Positions 1 to 8,957 are shown, numbered from the stretch's first letter. The stretch: DNA of 64,000 bases from Actinomyces sp. HPA0247 (GCA_000411415.1 KE150450.1:942932-1006931), one strand, 5' to 3'. Program-made: numbers and translations. The notes: generated by a model from the letters alone, not told the origin.

Positions 1-708
1 GGCAAGACCTACATCGCCCGCGCTCTCGCCGGCGAGGTCGGTGCCGCGTTCATGAACGTCAGGATCAGTGACGTCCTTGGCCACTACATCGGTGACTCCG
101 AGAACAATCTCCACGATGTCTTCGAGACCGCGCGCGCCTGCGCCCCCGTCGTCCTTTTCCTTGACGAAATCGACGCGGTCGGCATGAGGCGATCGCCGTC
201 GTCTGCTTCCTACATGCGACCGGTCACCAACCAGCTCCTCATGGAACTGGACGGCATCGGGGCCGACAACGAAGGCGTCTTCATCCTGGCTGCCACCAAC
301 ACCCCGTGGGACGTGGACCCCGCGCTGCGCAGGCCCGGACGCTTCGACCGCTGCGTCGCTGTCCTACCTCCCGATGGACCCGCCCGCCAGGCAGTTCTCT
401 ACCACCACCTCAAGTCGCGCCCCGTCGAAGGCATCGACATGGGATACCTGGTCCAGCACACCGATGGATTCACCGGCGCCGACCTGGCCCACCTGGTCGA
501 CAGCGCCGTCGAATACGCGATGATGGACTCCGTGCGCACAGGAAACGTGCGCATGGTGACCATGCAGGACTTCTTGAGGGCGCTGGCGCAGATTCGGCCC
601 AGTGCGGGACCCTGGTTCGTCACCGCCCGCAACATTGTCGAATACGGCAATCGAGACGGCCAATACGACGACCTCGCCGAGTACATGAAGGCAAACAACC
701 TGATGTGA
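1..708 (+). CDS. AAA+ ATPase, C-terminal part (5' end outside window)
   Basis: The reading frame is open from base 1, so the start lies upstream of the window. The first visible residues, GKT, are the end of a Walker A motif. Walker B (VLFLDEIDA), sensor 1 (AATN) and the second region of homology (DPALRRPGRFDR) follow in order, then an AAA lid domain. These are hallmarks of FtsH/Cdc48-type AAA+ ATPases, which use ATP to remodel or unfold proteins. No protease domain follows the AAA module; the protein ends shortly after the lid, so this looks like a stand-alone remodelling ATPase and not FtsH. A TPR membrane protein gene starts 65 bp downstream and is probably a partner. Family is certain; substrate is unknown. 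Confidence 0.9.
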   Translation, partial: GKTYIARALAGEVGAAFMNVRISDVLGHYIGDSENNLHDVFETARACAPVVLFLDEIDAVGMRRSPSSASYMRPVTNQLLMELDGIGADNEGVFILAATNTPWDVDPALRRPGRFDRCVAVLPPDGPARQAVLYHHLKSRPVEGIDMGYLVQHTDGFTGADLAHLVDSAVEYAMMDSVRTGNVRMVTMQDFLRALAQIRPSAGPWFVTARNIVEYGNRDGQYDDLAEYMKANNLM

Positions 709-773
709 GGAGGTGGGCGGCGCACTCGCGCTGCCCACCCCTCGCCGTTCGCTACCGATACCGAGGAGAACCG

Positions 774-1853
774 ATGTCTCCCGAGGAGATCTCCAAGCGG
801 ATCAATCACGCCCAGGCCTTGATCGACATCAAGCGCCCCGAACGAGCCATCGAAAAACTCGTCACGATCCCTCAGGACGACCCCGAGGTCTCAGCGCGAG
901 TGAACTGTCTCCTCGCCCACGCTCACCTCACAAATCACGAGCCTGAGAAGGCCTATGCGTGCGCTCGGCGAGCCGTCGAAGCCTCCCCCAACAACCCCAG
1001 CGCGCTGTACTGGCTGAGCTACTTGGAGGGAGACCGCAAGCTCGCCCTCAAACACGCCACGCGCCTCGTCGAACTCGCGCCAGAACAAGGTTTCAGCCAC
1101 ACCATGAGGGCCCACGTCCTCGCGCGCAACTTCCAGTGGGAGGAGGCGCTGCGCGAGGCGCGGGAAGGCGAACGCCTCGACCCCGAAGACCCCTTCGCGC
1201 TCAACACCCTCGGTCGGCTGCTCGCCAGGGACGACGAACAAGCGGCACTCGACGTCTACCAACGCGTCCTCTCACTCGACCCAAACAACGAGGCCGCCCG
1301 CGAAGCGATCGCGGACATACAAGAAGTCGACCGCACCGACGCCACCAGCCGCCTCTACCGCGACCTCCTCGCGGAAAACCCCAACGAGAAAACATACGAG
1401 AATAAGCTCCACTGGCTGGTGTTCAAGCCGCTCTTCTACCTCTGCCTGGGCCTGACGATCACCTATGTGATCGGCTGGTCGATCGCAGGCCTCGTCTACG
1501 TGTTCGGCAGTCGCGACGCGGCGATCATCGTCGGACTGGTATGGTCCGCGTTGATTCCCCTGCGCGGCATGGACAGCGCAGTGCGCAGACACCTCTCACA
1601 GGTCGCCGCCGGACAGGGCAAGACGCGCCGCGAGGTCGTGGACCTGACGTTCAAGCGCCGACCCGTCGGTGCGACGATAGCGACGATCTCGCTCGCGCTC
1701 CTCGTCGTCACCCCCGTGGCATTCGCGGTGCTGCGGTACTTTGTCCCCGCGTCCTCGTGGTGGACGGCCGTGGGGCTGCCCATCCTCGTCATGGCCTGCG
1801 GGTGGATCGGCGCCGCCATCGCCCGCTACATGGTCTTTAGGCGCGAACGCTAA
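774..1853 (+). CDS. TPR-repeat membrane protein
   Basis: 359 aa. The ATG at 774 was chosen because GAGGAGAA lies a few bases upstream; the frame is open further upstream but that part overlaps the ATPase gene. Residues about 1-200 are helical repeats of TPR type (for example the repeated pattern A..Y.R.L.LDPN). About 212-345 contain four hydrophobic segments, and the protein ends in basic residues. TPR domains bind partner proteins, so this may be a membrane-anchored adaptor. Its place directly behind the AAA+ ATPase gene suggests they form one operon and work together, which is inference. No enzymatic motif was seen. Confidence 0.85.
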   Translation: MSPEEISKRINHAQALIDIKRPERAIEKLVTIPQDDPEVSARVNCLLAHAHLTNHEPEKAYACARRAVEASPNNPSALYWLSYLEGDRKLALKHATRLVELAPEQGFSHTMRAHVLARNFQWEEALREAREGERLDPEDPFALNTLGRLLARDDEQAALDVYQRVLSLDPNNEAAREAIADIQEVDRTDATSRLYRDLLAENPNEKTYENKLHWLVFKPLFYLCLGLTITYVIGWSIAGLVYVFGSRDAAIIVGLVWSALIPLRGMDSAVRRHLSQVAAGQGKTRREVVDLTFKRRPVGATIATISLALLVVTPVAFAVLRYFVPASSWWTAVGLPILVMACGWIGAAIARYMVFRRER

Positions 1854-1921
1854 CAGCGGGTGGCGCGTGGGCGGCGGCTCGCGCGTGGACGGTTGGTAGC
1901 GGGCAGTCGGTGCGCGCCGCC

Positions 1922-2440
1922 TCAGTCCTTCGAGAGCCTGCCTCGCACAGCCCCCGCGCCGAACGTCAGCACCGTCAACGCGGCCTCCAAACCGCCCAGG
2001 GCCAGCCCCTGCCTCGTATGAGCAAAACGAGCGCCCTGCGCGCGGCGACGCTCACCGCGGTGGAACAGCCAGCGCTCCACGCCGACCGTGATCATCGCCG
2101 AACCCAGCGCCGCGCCCGCGAGAACCGCCAACTCGGCCGGATCCGCCTCCGTGACGCCCTCCAGCGGATCCTCGCCCGCCACGGGTGAGGACTTCGAGCA
2201 ATCCACATCCTCGTCGTCGTAGGGCGGAAGCTCCGCGCCCTCCGGCAGCTGCGCCACCATCGACCAGCCGAGCACCCCCAGCAAACCCGCCTTCACGAGG
2301 CCGCGCAACGGGCGCGAGCGCACGTAATCCGGCAGGGCGTACCAGGCGACAGTCGCGCCCACGCCCGCCGCGAATCCCGCGACCCGAGTCGGGTCCACCG
2401 AGCCGGCGCACGGACAAGAACAGGTAGATGAGGCGGCCAT
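1922..2440 (-). CDS. Small membrane protein of unknown function
   Basis: 172 aa. I do not recognise the family. The N-terminus carries a Cys-containing stretch (CSCPC), then a hydrophobic segment around residues 18-40, a short segment around 45-62, an acidic Asp/Glu-rich linker (about 65-100) and two more hydrophobic stretches at the C-terminus. It starts 30 bp after the stop of the aminopeptidase gene on the same strand, so the two are probably co-transcribed. Codon use fits the neighbours and the frame fills the space between genes, which supports a real gene. Confidence 0.6.
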   Translation of the reverse strand: MAASSTCSCPCAGSVDPTRVAGFAAGVGATVAWYALPDYVRSRPLRGLVKAGLLGVLGWSMVAQLPEGAELPPYDDEDVDCSKSSPVAGEDPLEGVTEADPAELAVLAGAALGSAMITVGVERWLFHRGERRRAQGARFAHTRQGLALGGLEAALTVLTFGAGAVRGRLSKD

Positions 2441-2469
2441 AGCCAGTCCTTTCGATCAGGCTTCGCGGA

Positions 2470-3780
2470 TCAGTCCGCGAGCAGGTCCAGCAGGTGAGAG
2501 ACGACCTTCCCGCCCGAATAGGCGGAACCGTCGTGCTGGTACTCGTTCGTGATGTAGTGCCGGGCACCGATCAGGTTGCCCGTGTCCAGGGACAGCTCGC
2601 GCGGCACGAACATGTCGTCGTAGTACACGGCCGCCGCCACCGGCACCGTGTTCTCAGCCAACACGTCCGGCAGGTACACGGGAGCCGCCTCCGTCGTCGA
2701 CGCCAGGATCTGTGCCGCGCCCTTCAGCGGCGCCAAGCCCGGATCCTCGTCGAACACGCGGCGCATGAAATGCTCGCCCGTCAGGTAGAAAGGCTCGCTC
2801 TCATCCAGCGGGTTCGCGTCCTTCGCGAAGCCCGGGATCTCCTCGGCCAGGCGATCCGCCGCCCAGAGCGTCGCCGTGCCCACCAGGTCCGGCGTCGCGC
2901 ACGCGTAGATGTACTCCTGGAACACGCCGTAAATCGGCGCAACGTCCACCTGCGAGCCGATCGCCGCCAGGAACTGCGATGAGAGGCGGCGCTCGCCTCG
3001 AACCGACGTCCACGGGCCCTCGAGCAGGTAGTGCAGCTGATCCGTGTTGCTCTGGCCGCCCAGCATCATGCCGATCATGCGCAGGCGCGCGGGGGAGAGG
3101 CGCTCACCCGTCGGCAGCGTCTCCTCCGTGTCCGCCAAGTGCGCGCACAGCTCACGCACCGTGCGCTCATCGCCCGGGTGGCGCTGGAAGTACGTGCGGT
3201 TGCGCGCCGCCGTGCGCTCATACGTCAGACGGTAGATCTCATCCACATGGACGAGGCCGGGAAGGCCTCCCGTGATCAAGCTGGCCTTCAGGCCCTGGGG
3301 AGCCAGCGACAGGTACGAGGTCGTGATAAAGCCGCCGAAAGACTGGCCGAGGGTCGTCCACGGATCATCCCCGCACAACTCGCGGCGCAGCGCCTCCGCG
3401 TCGTACACGATCTGATCCTGGCGGAAGTGGCGCAGGTACGCGGCCTTCTCCTCGTCCGTCTCCAAGTGGGAAAGCGCCTGAGCATCCATGCGGGTCGACT
3501 GGCCCGTGCCTCGTTGATCCAGGAGCACCACGCGGTAATCCTGCAGGAGACGATTCATCCATCCGCCGGTAAACGTGCCGAAACGCGGGCTCGGGTAGCC
3601 CGGGCCGCCCTGCAGAAACACCGCGTAGGGCGCATCCTCGCGGCCCTTACGCACGACCTCGCGCGCGAAAACCTGGATCGTCGGATTGTCCTCACCCGTC
3701 GGGCGCAGATGATCCAGCGGGACGTCCAGACGGTGCTCGTAAACGGTGTGGCCATGGTGCAGGTACGACTCTGTGTGCAT
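2470..3780 (-). CDS. Alpha/beta hydrolase, prolyl aminopeptidase (S33) family
   Basis: 436 aa from the ATG at 3780 (MHTESYLHHGH). The frame continues upstream but that part is low-complexity and runs into a repeat region. Visible motifs are the oxyanion-hole GGPGYPSPR, DQRGTGQS, and the nucleophile elbow GQSFGG with the catalytic serine. Together these define the peptidase S33 prolyl iminopeptidase family, cytosolic enzymes that release N-terminal residues, classically proline, from peptides. The length (about 430 aa) matches the longer actinobacterial subgroup. Substrate preference cannot be told from sequence. The next gene, a small membrane protein, follows after 30 bp. Confidence 0.88.
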   Translation of the reverse strand: MHTESYLHHGHTVYEHRLDVPLDHLRPTGEDNPTIQVFAREVVRKGREDAPYAVFLQGGPGYPSPRFGTFTGGWMNRLLQDYRVVLLDQRGTGQSTRMDAQALSHLETDEEKAAYLRHFRQDQIVYDAEALRRELCGDDPWTTLGQSFGGFITTSYLSLAPQGLKASLITGGLPGLVHVDEIYRLTYERTAARNRTYFQRHPGDERTVRELCAHLADTEETLPTGERLSPARLRMIGMMLGGQSNTDQLHYLLEGPWTSVRGERRLSSQFLAAIGSQVDVAPIYGVFQEYIYACATPDLVGTATLWAADRLAEEIPGFAKDANPLDESEPFYLTGEHFMRRVFDEDPGLAPLKGAAQILASTTEAAPVYLPDVLAENTVPVAAAVYYDDMFVPRELSLDTGNLIGARHYITNEYQHDGSAYSGGKVVSHLLDLLAD

Positions 3781-3794
3781 GGACACAATGGTAG

Positions 3795-3986
3795 CGGTTT
3801 TGGGGCGGTGCCGTTGTGGCCGTGGCTGTTCTGGGTGCTGTTTGGTCCGGCTGTGGGGCCGTGCTGCTTGGTGTGCCTGTGGGCGGCGGCACGCCCGATT
3901 GATGGTGTTGCTTGTGGCCCCACGGGTGTTCCGGGTGCTGCGTGTGCTTTGCAAGGCCGGGTCGGGCTGCTTGGTGTGCGCCCAGC
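3795..3986. repeat. GC-rich composite repeat (degenerate copy)
   Basis: GC-rich intergenic sequence with phrases that recur at 8.7, 25.5, 29.5, 32.8 and 59.4 kb, such as GTGTTCCGGGTGC, TGGTGTGCCTGTGGGCGGCGG and CTGCTTGGTGTGCG. It lacks the long central hairpin of the other copies. It lies directly before one of the terminal-inverted-repeat elements, the same order seen at 25.5, 29.5, 32.9 and 59.5 kb. No gene is supported. Confidence 0.6.
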
Positions 3987-4099
3987 AATTTCGCATGCAA
4001 TTCCCCTGTGACTATTTCAGGATTTGAATTGGCATCGTTGGAATTGCAACGATTTCGGAGGTTGTTGAAAGTTCACGCAACCGAATTGCATGCGAAATT
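3987..4099. repeat. 113-bp inverted-repeat element, copy 1
   Basis: Begins AATTTCGCATGCAATTCCCC and ends with its near-complement GAATTGCATGCGAAATT. The interior contains the box CATCGTTGGAATTGCAACG, shared with copies at 9.35, 25.7, 30.7 and 59.85 kb. It is AT-rich compared with its surroundings and sits between the hydrolase start and azlD. Confidence 0.9.
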
Positions 4100-4144
4100 T
4101 CTGGTAGGTGTCTGCGCCTTCACTCATGGGCCCAGCTGCCGGGC

Positions 4145-4168
4145 CCAGCTGCCGGGCCCGGCAGCTGG
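4145..4168 (-). terminator. Probable terminator hairpin after azlD
   Basis: A perfect 24-bp palindrome (CCAGCTGCCGGG and its complement) lies 54 bp past the azlD stop on the minus strand. There is no T-run, as is common in actinobacterial terminators. Confidence 0.55.
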
Positions 4169-4221
4169 AGCCAGACGGCTCAGAGCCAGCTGGTGACACC
4201 CCGTTCGCGACAGCCAGGTCG

Positions 4222-4551
4222 TCAGAGCCAGTTCAGCAGCGCGACGTAGCAGACCGTTCCGATGCCGACGCTCCACAGGAGCTTGCGGCCGCTCAACAGG
4301 TGCACCGCGACCGTCACGCCCGTCGCCACCAGCGCCGCCCACCAGCGATCGCCGGCCGCCTGCGCGCCCTGCGACAGTGTGGAGAGCACCAGGATTAGCA
4401 TGATGCCCGGCGGCATCCATACCGCCATGTCGGAGACGAAACGCGAATCACGCAGCGGCTCCAGAATCTTGAACGGCAGAGCGCGCAACGTAAAGTCGAT
4501 GACGAAGACGATCACCAGGAGCGCCAGCAGGTAGCCCAGCGTCGGAGTCAC
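4222..4551 (-). CDS. azlD: AzlD-family branched-chain amino acid exporter subunit
   Basis: 109 aa with four hydrophobic segments covering nearly the whole chain. It contains the conserved pattern RALPF near residues 24-28, typical of AzlD. AzlD is the small partner of AzlC in a two-component exporter of branched-chain amino acids in the cytoplasmic membrane. Its ATG overlaps the azlC stop by 4 bp (4548-4551), so the two are translationally coupled. Family assignment is firm from size, topology and the azlC neighbour; the exported substrate here is inferred from the family. Confidence 0.9.
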   Translation of the reverse strand: MTPTLGYLLALLVIVFVIDFTLRALPFKILEPLRDSRFVSDMAVWMPPGIMLILVLSTLSQGAQAAGDRWWAALVATGVTVAVHLLSGRKLLWSVGIGTVCYVALLNWL

Positions 4552-5336
4552 TGCGCACCCCCTTCGTGGGCCGCCTGGCCCCGCCCATCAGTCGAGGCCG
4601 GAGATTCGGGGGAGTGCAGGATGCCTCGGCGATGAAGGATGTGGCGAACCACCAGGCACGCGACGAACAGCAGGAGCGCCACCAGGAGGCGCTGTCCGGG
4701 CGCCGCCACCATGGCCACCGCGAAGGACGCGCCGGCCAGGAGGACCGAGGGCAGCTCGCGCCTCGTGCGCGCTGCGTCCAGCGTCAGCGTGATGAACAGG
4801 GCTGTGAGCGCGAAATCCAGGCCCTCGATCTGCGTCGGAATCAAGGAACCCGCAGACACGCCCACGAGGCTCGACGTCACCCACGTCAGGTTAAAGAGAA
4901 CCTGCATCGCCAGGAGCCGAGGCTTCGTCCACCCGTTCGGGCGGGCGGCGGTTAGCGCGTAGGCCTCGTCCACGAGGGCGTACATCGAGAAGAGGCGTGC
5001 GACACGACCTTCGATCACGTGCAGCGGGAACGAGAACGCAAAAAACAGGAGGCGGAAGTTCACCAGCAGCATCGTTACCGCGATGACGGCCAGCGGCGTA
5101 TTCTGCGCGGCCAGGGTGACGACGAGCAGCTCGGCCGACCCCGAGTAAGCGGACAGGGAAAGCGCCGGAGCCAACCACCACGGCAGGCCCAGCTGGATGA
5201 CGAGAACGCCGTACGCGAGGCCCAGCGGGATATATCCCGCGGCCACGGGTGCCGTGATGCGCAGGCCTTCGAGGATCTCGCGGCGGGTAGGGCTAGCCGG
5301 CACGGGGAGGTTCACGGTGCGCGGTAGCTTGGGCAT
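4548..5336 (-). CDS. azlC: AzlC-family branched-chain amino acid exporter permease
   Basis: 262 aa from the ATG at 5336 (MPKLPRTVNLP); a longer frame exists but its extra N-terminus is not AzlC-like. The family signature is clear: PLGLAYGVL, the SGSAELL segment and NFRLLFFA in the early transmembrane helices. With azlD it forms an exporter for branched-chain amino acids. The last 20 residues are hydrophilic. The operon is divergent from an amino acid ABC importer starting at 5580, so one 243-bp region serves both import and export of amino acids and may be jointly regulated. Confidence 0.92.
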   Translation of the reverse strand: MPKLPRTVNLPVPASPTRREILEGLRITAPVAAGYIPLGLAYGVLVIQLGLPWWLAPALSLSAYSGSAELLVVTLAAQNTPLAVIAVTMLLVNFRLLFFAFSFPLHVIEGRVARLFSMYALVDEAYALTAARPNGWTKPRLLAMQVLFNLTWVTSSLVGVSAGSLIPTQIEGLDFALTALFITLTLDAARTRRELPSVLLAGASFAVAMVAAPGQRLLVALLLFVACLVVRHILHRRGILHSPESPASTDGRGQAAHEGGAQ

Positions 5337-5441
5337 GGGTGCAATTTTCGCGTGCCTGTCCGTCCAATTGCGAGCGGGCGCACCGTAGCGTGACGACTTC
5401 CACGTTTTGTTGGGCCCTTGGTCCTGGCCCGGAATTTCGCG

Positions 5442-5466
5442 GTTTGTCACCGCGCTCGTTTGTCAC
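5442..5466. promoter_or_regulatory. Direct repeat GTTTGTCAC upstream of ABC importer
   Basis: GTTTGTCAC occurs at 5442-5450 and again at 5458-5466, with start points 16 bp apart, in the divergent region between azlC and the importer. Two identical boxes about 1.5 helical turns apart suggest a transcription factor site. The regulator is unknown. Confidence 0.35.
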
Positions 5467-5579
5467 ATAGTTCCAAAACTGGATCGCCCCCTCGCATGTG
5501 GTCCGAAGCAATGAAAACATCGACACCAACACCGGGGAACACCCCTCGGTTTGATAAATCCCGCAGATCAGGAGCCCTC

Positions 5580-6482
5580 ATGAGCGCCACTCACGCACGC
5601 AAGAAGCCATTCCTTCGACTCGCCACGGCCGCCGTCGCCATGGTCGCAGCCCTCGGCATGGCCGCATGCTCCGGTGGCGCGGCCTCCTCCTCGTCCTCCT
5701 CGTCCGGCGCGCAGGTCGGGGACCGCAGCCCCGAGCAGATCAAGGAAGCCGGCGAAATCGTCATCGGCATCTTCTCCGACAAGGCCCCCTTCGGCTACAT
5801 CGACGCCGACGGTAAGCCCGCCGGATACGACGTCGTCTACGGTGACCGCATCGCCGCCGACCTGGGCGTCACCGCCAAGTACGTTCCCGTCGACGCCGCC
5901 GCCCGCACCGAGGTCCTCGCCTCCAACAAGGTCGACATCACCCTCGCGAACTTCACGGTCACGCCTGAGCGCGCCGAAAAGGTCGACTTCGCGAACCCCT
6001 ACTTCAAGGTCTCCCTCGGCGTCGTCTCGCCCACCTCGGCTGAAATCACCGACGTGAGCCAGCTGGCCGGCAAGACCCTCATCGTCACCAAGGGCACGAC
6101 CGCCGAAGCCTACTTCGAGGCCAACCACCCCGAGGTCAAGCTCCAGAAGTACGACCAGTACTCCGACGCCTACCAGGCCCTCGAGGACGGCCGCGGCGAC
6201 GCCTTCTCCACCGACAACACCGAGGTCATCGCCTGGGCGATCCAGCACCCCGGCTTCAGCGTCGGCATCAAGAGCCTGGGCGAGACCAGCTACATCGCGG
6301 CCGCCGTCAAGAAGGGCAACACCGCCCTCCTCGACTGGCTGAACAACGAACTCGTCGAGCTCGGCAAGGAAAACTTCTTCCACAAGGACTACGAGCAGAC
6401 CCTCGCCCCCGTCTACGGTGACGCCGCGACCCCCGACGACCTCGTCGTCGAAGGCGGCGTGGACACCACCTCCACCAACTGA
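5580..6482 (+). CDS. Amino acid ABC transporter substrate-binding lipoprotein
   Basis: 300 aa from the ATG at 5580, preceded by AGGAG. Residues 1-30 are a lipoprotein signal: Arg/Lys-rich start, hydrophobic core, lipobox GMAAC with the lipid-modified Cys30, then a Ser-rich spacer. The rest is a family 3 periplasmic-binding-type domain: PFGYIDADGKPAGYDV, the DITLANFTVTPERAEKVDFANPY block and KGTTAEAYFE. This class binds polar amino acids such as glutamate, glutamine, cystine or arginine. Two permeases and an ATPase gene follow on the same strand, making a complete importer. The exact ligand is not readable. Confidence 0.93.
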   Translation: MSATHARKKPFLRLATAAVAMVAALGMAACSGGAASSSSSSSGAQVGDRSPEQIKEAGEIVIGIFSDKAPFGYIDADGKPAGYDVVYGDRIAADLGVTAKYVPVDAAARTEVLASNKVDITLANFTVTPERAEKVDFANPYFKVSLGVVSPTSAEITDVSQLAGKTLIVTKGTTAEAYFEANHPEVKLQKYDQYSDAYQALEDGRGDAFSTDNTEVIAWAIQHPGFSVGIKSLGETSYIAAAVKKGNTALLDWLNNELVELGKENFFHKDYEQTLAPVYGDAATPDDLVVEGGVDTTSTN

Positions 6483-6567
6483 CAGGAACGAGGCCGTGAC
6501 CCCTCCCGGGTCCGCCCGCCGCAGGTGACCGCCCCGAGTGGCCCCGGCCTCGTCCCAGATTTCGCCT

Positions 6568-7227
6568 ATGAATCTTGACATCCTGGCGCGATACGCGCCC
6601 ATGTACGTCGAAGCCGCCATCCTCACCCTGAGGATCGCGGCTATCGGCATCGTCGGCTCCCTTGCCCTCGGCCTCCTCGTGGCTGCGATTCGGCACTACC
6701 GGATCCCCGTCGCCACCCAGATTGCCGCCGCCTACGTGGAACTGTCGCGTAATACGCCGCTGCTCGTGCAGCTGTTCTTCATCTACTTTGGCCTGCCGCG
6801 CGTGGGCATCAAGTGGAGCGGTGAGACCTGCGCGATCGTCGGCCTGATCTTCCTGGGTGGCGCCTACATGGCCGAGGCGCTGCGCTCCGGCCTCGACTCG
6901 ATCGCCACGATTCAGTGGGAGTCCGCGGCGGCGCTCGGCCTCACACGCACGCAGACGCTGCGTCACGTCGCGCTCCCGCAGGCCATTGCGACCTCCGTGC
7001 CGCCGCTCGCCGCCAACGTCATCTTCCTCATCAAGGAAACCTCCGTCGTGTCCGTCGTCGCCCTGCCCGACCTCGTGTACGTCGCGAAAGACCTCATCGG
7101 CATGTCCTACAACACCTCCGAAGCGCTGATCCTCCTGGTCATCGCCTACCTGGTGATCCTCCTGCCCGTGTCCATCGCGGCCCGACTCATCGAAAAGAAG
7201 GTGCGCCGTGGCGGATTTGGGAATTAA
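6568..7227 (+). CDS. Amino acid ABC transporter permease (HisM/GlnP type)
   Basis: 219 aa. The ATG at 6568 gives the usual N-terminus; a GTG at 6538 in frame would add ten residues (MAPASSQISP) that derive from a copy of the dispersed 14-mer at 6541, so I consider the upstream start unlikely. The protein has about five transmembrane helices and the family signature ELSRNTPLLVQLFFIYFGLP. The cytoplasmic EAA loop (ESAAALGLTRTQTLRHVALPQA) docks the ATPase. It overlaps the next permease gene by 20 bp. The two permeases probably form a heterodimeric channel. Confidence 0.92.
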   Translation: MNLDILARYAPMYVEAAILTLRIAAIGIVGSLALGLLVAAIRHYRIPVATQIAAAYVELSRNTPLLVQLFFIYFGLPRVGIKWSGETCAIVGLIFLGGAYMAEALRSGLDSIATIQWESAAALGLTRTQTLRHVALPQAIATSVPPLAANVIFLIKETSVVSVVALPDLVYVAKDLIGMSYNTSEALILLVIAYLVILLPVSIAARLIEKKVRRGGFGN

Positions 7228-7885
7228 CGTCATCTTCGAGGGCCGCAACCTGCTGCGCATCCTTGAGGGCCTGGGCGTCACCGTCGGCATCTCCGCGCTG
7301 TCCGTCGTGCTGTCGCTGGTGCTCGGCGTGTTCGTCGGCCTCGGCATGCGCTCGCGCTGGCGAGCCCTGCGCTGGCTCATGCAGCTCTACCTCGAGTTCG
7401 TGCGCATCATGCCCCAGCTCGTCCTCCTGTTCGTCGCCTACTTCGGGCTCACGCGCGTCGCGGGGATCAACCTGGACGGCATCACCGCGTCCGTCCTCGT
7501 CTTCACCCTGTGGGGCGGTGCCGAGATGGGCGACCTCGTACGAGGCGCGCTCATCGCGATCCCGCGCCACCAGTACGAGTCCGCCTACGCTCTGGGACTC
7601 TCCCCGAGGCAGACCATGCGCCGCGTCATCCTGCCGCAAACCCTGCGCAGGCTCGCGCCCCCGGCCGTCAACCTCATCACCCGTATGGTGAAGACGACGT
7701 CCCTCGTCGTCCTCATCGGCGTCGTCGAAGTCCTCAAAGTCGGACAGCAGATCATCGACGCCAACCGCTTCAACTACCCGACCGCCTCGCTGTGGATCTA
7801 CGGCCTGATCTTTGTGCTGTATTTCCTCATCTGCTGGCCCATCTCGCTCCTCTCACGCCACATGGAGAAAACATGGCAGAACTGA
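7208..7885 (+). CDS. Amino acid ABC transporter permease, second subunit
   Basis: 225 aa from a GTG at 7208 that lies inside the preceding permease gene, indicating coupled translation. Five or so transmembrane helices; YLEFVRIMPQLVLLFVAYFGL matches the position of the family motif but has lost the usual RGTP wording (here RIMP). The EAA loop ESAYALGLSPRQTMRRVILPQ is intact. It pairs with the upstream permease and the ATPase that starts 13 bp before its stop. Confidence 0.92.
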   Translation: MADLGINVIFEGRNLLRILEGLGVTVGISALSVVLSLVLGVFVGLGMRSRWRALRWLMQLYLEFVRIMPQLVLLFVAYFGLTRVAGINLDGITASVLVFTLWGGAEMGDLVRGALIAIPRHQYESAYALGLSPRQTMRRVILPQTLRRLAPPAVNLITRMVKTTSLVVLIGVVEVLKVGQQIIDANRFNYPTASLWIYGLIFVLYFLICWPISLLSRHMEKTWQN

Positions 7886-8640
7886 CCTCCGACCCGCAGC
7901 TGCGCCTCGTCGACCTCGACAAGACATACCCCGGCGGCCACCACGCCCTGCGCGGCGTCTCCCTCGACGTCGCCGACGGGGAAGTCGTCGTCATCATCGG
8001 CCCCTCCGGCTGCGGCAAGTCCACGCTCCTGCGCACGATTAACGGCCTCGAGCCCATCAACTCCGGGCAGATCCTCTTCGACGGGAACGACCTGGCGGCC
8101 CCCGGCGTCTCCTGGCCCGAGGTCCGCCGCCGCATCGGCATGGTCTTCCAGTCCTACGAGCTCTTCCCCCACCTGACCGTCATGGGGAACCTGACGCTCG
8201 CCCCCGGCCTCGTCGCGGGAGAATCACGCGCAGATGCGGCTGAGCGGGCGTTGAAACTGCTCGAGCGCGTTGGCCTGGCGGACCGTGCCGACGCCTACCC
8301 GCGCCAGCTCTCCGGCGGCCAGCGCCAGCGCGTCGCCATCGTGCGCGCCCTCATGATGGACCCCGAAATCCTCCTCCTCGACGAGGTCACCGCCTCCCTC
8401 GACCCGGAGATGGTGCGCGAGGTCCTCGACGTCGTCCTCGAACTGGCGCGCACAGGCATGACCATGCTCATCGTCACGCACGAGATGGGCTTCGCCCGCG
8501 CGATCGCGGACCGCATCGTCTTCATGGACGAGGGCCGCATCGTCGAGGTCGACCCGCCGCGCAAGTTCTTCGCCGATCCGTCGTCCGATCGTGCGCGCAA
8601 GTTCCTCGACATCTTTAGCTTCGAGGGCGCCAAGCTGTAA
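7873..8640 (+). CDS. Amino acid ABC transporter ATPase (GlnQ type)
   Basis: 255 aa from the ATG at 7873, overlapping the permease gene by 13 bp. Walker A GPSGCGKST, the ABC signature LSGGQRQR, Walker B LLLDEVTASLD and the switch His (IVTHEMGFA) are all present. The DEVTASLD form is usual in this polar amino acid subfamily. It energises the importer encoded by the preceding three genes. A copy of the dispersed 13-mer lies in frame at 8202-8214. Confidence 0.95.
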   Translation: MAELTSDPQLRLVDLDKTYPGGHHALRGVSLDVADGEVVVIIGPSGCGKSTLLRTINGLEPINSGQILFDGNDLAAPGVSWPEVRRRIGMVFQSYELFPHLTVMGNLTLAPGLVAGESRADAAERALKLLERVGLADRADAYPRQLSGGQRQRVAIVRALMMDPEILLLDEVTASLDPEMVREVLDVVLELARTGMTMLIVTHEMGFARAIADRIVFMDEGRIVEVDPPRKFFADPSSDRARKFLDIFSFEGAKL

Positions 8641-8695
8641 GCGTGTGGCGTGGCTGGGCTCCTCGCGGAGGGGCCTGAGCGGGGGCGCAGGCTGG

Positions 8696-8957
8696 TGGCT
8701 TGCGCCCCCGTTGCTGGGCCGGGCTGCTTGGTGCGCCCGTGGGCGGCGGCCCGCCCGCGAGATCGCCACACGCGAGCCTTCGGCTCGGAGTGATCGATCT
8801 CGAAGCCCGGCCAGGCCTTGCCGCCGCCCACGGGCGCCGCAGCCTGGACTAGCAGTCCATGCGGCCCCACCGGTGCCCTTCCAACAGCAGGGGCTTCGTG
8901 TCCTGCTGGGATGTCTAGCCAGGCCTTGCCGCCGCCCACGGGTGCCGCAGTCTGGGT
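8696..8957. repeat. GC-rich composite repeat with hairpin (alpha stem)
   Basis: Contains CGAGATCGCCACACGCGAG (about 8758-8776), then CCTTCGG, then the matching arm CTCGGAGTGATCGATCTCG. Flanking phrases GGGCGGCGGCCCGCCC and GCCAGGCCTTGCCGCCGCCCACGGG are shared with the copies at 25.5, 29.5, 32.8 and 59.5 kb. The CCAGGCCTTGCCGCC phrase is repeated again near 8920. Confidence 0.75.

Noticed and set aside
3781-3996. N-terminal extension of the S33 hydrolase
   Set aside because: The frame stays open upstream, but the translation is low-complexity and runs into the inverted-repeat element.
3987-4099. Insertion sequence
   Set aside because: The element has inverted ends but is too short for a transposase, and no target duplication was recognised. 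A MITE remains possible.
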